Assembly (NCBI GenBank): GCA_018303575.1
Contig: JAGVXW010000029.1
Coordinates: 1-12,863 of the forward strand
DNA from: Candidatus Woesearchaeota archaeon
GTDB taxonomy: Archaea; Nanobdellota; Nanobdellia; Woesearchaeales; WJIZ01
Reading direction: 5' to 3'
DNA: 12,863 bases
Position numbers and translations under genes: made by a program. Positions 10,438-12,863 of the stretch are shown here, in pieces. Position 1 is the stretch's first letter; each line of letters begins with the position of its first letter. Below the pieces are notes generated by a model that saw only the letters and a list, made by a program, of their open reading frames with translations, was not told the DNA's origin and ran no database searches.

Positions 10438-12863
10438 ATGCGCGAATTCAAGTATTATCCGGAGGATTTCGGGGAGCTGCACGTTGAGGTTGAGCACATG
10501 GACCTGCTTTTCGACGTGCACGAGAAGGAGACGCACGTCAGCTCTGACCTTCACCTTGTCGCGAAAAACGACTTGAAGGAGATTGTGCTGAATGCGAAGG
10601 AACTGGAGATTCACGCGGTCGAATGCGATTCCGAAGATCTTGAATACGAATACGAAAAGGAAAAGGATATCCTGAAGATCCGATTTAAGAACGCGATCAA
10701 GAAAGGGACGGCGTTCACGATCCACACGGAGACGACGTGCAGGCCGAAGAAGCATCTGCTTGAAGGCCTGTATTACGACGAGACGCCCAAAGGGGCGCCC
10801 TGCCAGCTCATCACGCAGTGCCAGCAGTGGGGATTCCAGAGAATCGTACCGTGCATTGATGACATGACAGCAAAGTGCACATATAAGACGACGATCATCG
10901 CGGACTCAAAATATACGCACCTGCTGACAAACGGAGATATTTCTGTTCCGCGCGAAAACGTTGGCAAGCGGAGGGACAAGATCAGATATGACAATCTAGT
11001 GACGCCGATGGCGACCTACCTGTTCTTCCTGGGGTGCGGAACGTATGCCCCCTTTACGCGTGAGTTTGAGTATCCTGATGGAAAGAAATTTTTACTTGAG
11101 CTTCTCGTTCCTCCAGGCAGCGATACAAAAGCTGCAGAGCATGCTTTAGACATTCTCCATGACGGAATTCTCTGGATTTACCTCTTCACCGGGCCTGAGA
11201 TGTACAAGGATTTGGATTTGAGACACGAATTGAAGTCGCTTGTTGAAAAAAGGGAATTGCTTAAACGAAAGAAGAAAGATGTTTCCGATCTTCGACAAGA
11301 ATTAAGAGAGAAAGTGAAGAAGATCAGGCCGGGCTATCAATATACGGGAACTGTGTACCGGGAAATCGGGATGCAGAACTCGGATTTCGGGGGCATGGAA
11401 AACGTGGGAAACACGACCATCACGACGAACCGGATCATGCCCTTTCCGGAGATGTCGGACACGGCCTTTGAATACATGATCCGCGTCAAGGTACATGAAT
11501 TTTATCATAATCTCAACGGTTCGGAGGTGACGGGAAGGTCGCCGTTCGAGATCTGGCTGAACGAGGCGGTGACAGTTTTCATAGAGATGAAATATCACGC
11601 GTTTTTGTTCGGAGAGGAGTATTCCCGGCTGGACACGGTGCAGGATATCCTTGCGCCGGTCGGCGGGACGTTTGCCCTTGATGAGGGCGCGGCGAGCCTG
11701 CCCATCGAGCCTGACGGCTTCAACGATCCCAATGAGCTTATTACTGGAATGACTTATGTGAAGGCGCCTGAATTCGTGCGCATGATCGAGACTTTGATCG
11801 GAAAAGAGAAGTTCGCCGAAGGATTGCATCTCTACCACACGCGCTACAAGCATGGCAACGCGTCGCGGGAGCAATGGGTGCAGTGCATGGAGGAGGCTTC
11901 AGGATTCGACCTCAAGGAGATGGCCCGGCTGTGGCTCAAGCAGACCGGCTACCCGATTGTCGACGTGAAAAGATCCGAAGGAATACTCACCCTGAAACAA
12001 GTGGGCAAGAAAGCATGGGAATTCCCCCTCATCGCCGCCGCCCTAGACAAGAGCGGAAAGGAACTTCGAGAGCAAAAAATCTGGATGAAGAAGAAGGAAG
12101 GGGAAATCCGATTCGAAAAAACACCAGGCGGATTCCTCTCCTTGAACCGCGGCCTATCCTTCTACGGCAAAATAAAGATGGACGCTTCCAAGGACCAGCT
12201 CCATCTGCAGGCGCGGAAGGACAGCGATATGGTGAACAGGTATCTCGCGTTCTATCAGCTGGCGGACATCGAGAAATTGGGGCTCATCAAAGGGAAGAAA
12301 GAGGTGGACAGGAAGTTCATCGGCCTGTATTTTTCGCTGCTTTCCGATAAAAAATTAATGGATAGCGTCGGGCCGCAGATCGTGGCAATCTTTGAATCGG
12401 TCGAAGACGAACGGTACCAGCATGCCTACCAGAAGCTCTATGAGACAAGGAAGAAAATCCTCACGGCAATCGCCAAGGAGCACAAGAAGGAACTCCTAAA
12501 AATGTATAGTGCGTATGCATCCATGAAAGCGAAAGGAACCTATGTCGAGCGACAAGTGAAGCTCATCAAGGCGAGACAAGTCAAAAACACCTGCCTGGGA
12601 CTGCTCGCGAAGCTGGATACTCCAGATATCCATATTTTGATCAAAAAACAGATTCAAGTGGGGACGTGCGCGACAGACAGGAATGTGGCATTCTCTCTCT
12701 ATTTGAACAGCTCCGCAAGGGACCGGCTGAAGGAGCTGAAAACGTTTGAGGCACGGGCAAAGAAGAGCTTGGTGAGCTGGGAGTCGTTCCTGGGGATTGT
12801 CGGCGGAAACGATAGTTCAGATTCGATAGAAATCATGCAGAGGGTTGAGAAATCCCCCCATTT
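10438..12863 (+). CDS. M1-family zinc aminopeptidase, PepN-like, 3'-truncated by the window end
   Basis: An open frame of 808 codons that runs off the right edge. It cleaves N-terminal residues from peptides using one zinc ion. Order: an M1 N-terminal beta domain, including CQQWGFQRIVPCIDDMTAKC; the exopeptidase motif GGMEN (318-322); the zinc site HEFYH (353-357) with the third ligand in NEA, E376 (HEXXH-x18-E); and a candidate transition-state tyrosine Y440 in TYVKAPEFVRM, 87 residues after the first zinc histidine as in known M1 enzymes. The region after about 510 reads like the PepN-type Ig-like (DUF3458) and helical C-terminal domains (SLNRGLSFYGKI, then DSDMVNRYLAFYQLAD). There is no signal peptide, so it is probably cytoplasmic. 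One oddity is a lysine/glutamate-rich helical insert at about 262-298, between the N-terminal domain and GGMEN. Known PepN proteins are about 870 residues, so roughly 60 may be missing. Confidence 0.92.
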   Translation, partial: MREFKYYPEDFGELHVEVEHMDLLFDVHEKETHVSSDLHLVAKNDLKEIVLNAKELEIHAVECDSEDLEYEYEKEKDILKIRFKNAIKKGTAFTIHTETTCRPKKHLLEGLYYDETPKGAPCQLITQCQQWGFQRIVPCIDDMTAKCTYKTTIIADSKYTHLLTNGDISVPRENVGKRRDKIRYDNLVTPMATYLFFLGCGTYAPFTREFEYPDGKKFLLELLVPPGSDTKAAEHALDILHDGILWIYLFTGPEMYKDLDLRHELKSLVEKRELLKRKKKDVSDLRQELREKVKKIRPGYQYTGTVYREIGMQNSDFGGMENVGNTTITTNRIMPFPEMSDTAFEYMIRVKVHEFYHNLNGSEVTGRSPFEIWLNEAVTVFIEMKYHAFLFGEEYSRLDTVQDILAPVGGTFALDEGAASLPIEPDGFNDPNELITGMTYVKAPEFVRMIETLIGKEKFAEGLHLYHTRYKHGNASREQWVQCMEEASGFDLKEMARLWLKQTGYPIVDVKRSEGILTLKQVGKKAWEFPLIAAALDKSGKELREQKIWMKKKEGEIRFEKTPGGFLSLNRGLSFYGKIKMDASKDQLHLQARKDSDMVNRYLAFYQLADIEKLGLIKGKKEVDRKFIGLYFSLLSDKKLMDSVGPQIVAIFESVEDERYQHAYQKLYETRKKILTAIAKEHKKELLKMYSAYASMKAKGTYVERQVKLIKARQVKNTCLGLLAKLDTPDIHILIKKQIQVGTCATDRNVAFSLYLNSSARDRLKELKTFEARAKKSLVSWESFLGIVGGNDSSDSIEIMQRVEKSPH

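Noticed and set aside
11874..12350. 158-codon plus-strand frame inside the aminopeptidase gene
   Set aside because: Out-of-frame shadow, with arginine/glycine-rich text and no motif, while the M1 frame is open throughout.
1..12863. CRISPR arrays, IS elements, phage genes or known defence systems
   Set aside because: I read both strands for regularly spaced direct repeats, transposase motifs and defence nucleases and found none.

Overview
The window looks like a piece of a moderately GC-rich archaeal chromosome, most likely from a DPANN-type lineage. This is an inference from gene content and promoter layout, because no rRNA or tRNA is present to confirm it. Three signs support it. First, recognisable TATA boxes sit about 26-35 nt before start codons, so most first-in-operon genes would give leaderless or nearly leaderless mRNAs. 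Second, there are archaeal-style regulators: a signal-peptide/membrane/winged-helix protein and a TrmB-type effector domain. Third, the secreted proteins are cysteine-rich with short C-terminal amphipathic tails of the kind familiar from Woesearchaeota-like genomes. Most genes encode envelope or exported proteins of unknown function.

Layout. (1) 107-2024, minus strand: a tightly packed three-gene operon with two ATGA overlaps. It encodes two single-pass membrane proteins that appear to be divergent paralogues, followed by an RsmC-like methyltransferase. (2) 2102-2746, plus strand: a divergently transcribed membrane-anchored winged-helix regulator. The two promoters lie back to back within about 80 bp. 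(3) 2851-5162, plus strand: a secreted thioredoxin-fold/Kazal/cysteine-rich protein whose reading frame is broken at about 3130, then a lipoprotein built from regularly spaced cysteines. (4) 5232-9741, plus strand: a MacB/LolCDE-type ABC operon with an ATPase, a secreted Ig-like-domain protein with a C-terminal membrane anchor, and two different FtsX-like permeases. A 139-bp hairpin-rich spacer lies between the permeases. (5) 9748-10140, minus strand: an orphan TrmB-type C-terminal domain without its HTH, converging on the ABC operon through a shared hairpin. (6) 10141-10437: a stretch with a possible micro-ORF and an inverted repeat. (7) 10438 to the window end, plus strand: a large M1-family zinc aminopeptidase with PepN-like C-terminal features, cut by the window edge.

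How the parts may work together (inference): the exported disulfide-rich proteins, the Ig-domain protein and the MacB-like transporter form an envelope-oriented gene neighbourhood. The wHTH membrane protein could sense something outside the cell and control one of the adjacent transcription units. The aminopeptidase is probably cytoplasmic (no signal peptide) and unrelated to the rest. Nothing resembling CRISPR, an IS transposase, a phage gene or a known defence system was found. The best candidates for something undescribed are the disulfide-solenoid lipoprotein, the paralogous membrane-protein pair, the two-permease transporter with its Ig-domain partner, and the hairpin-rich spacer.
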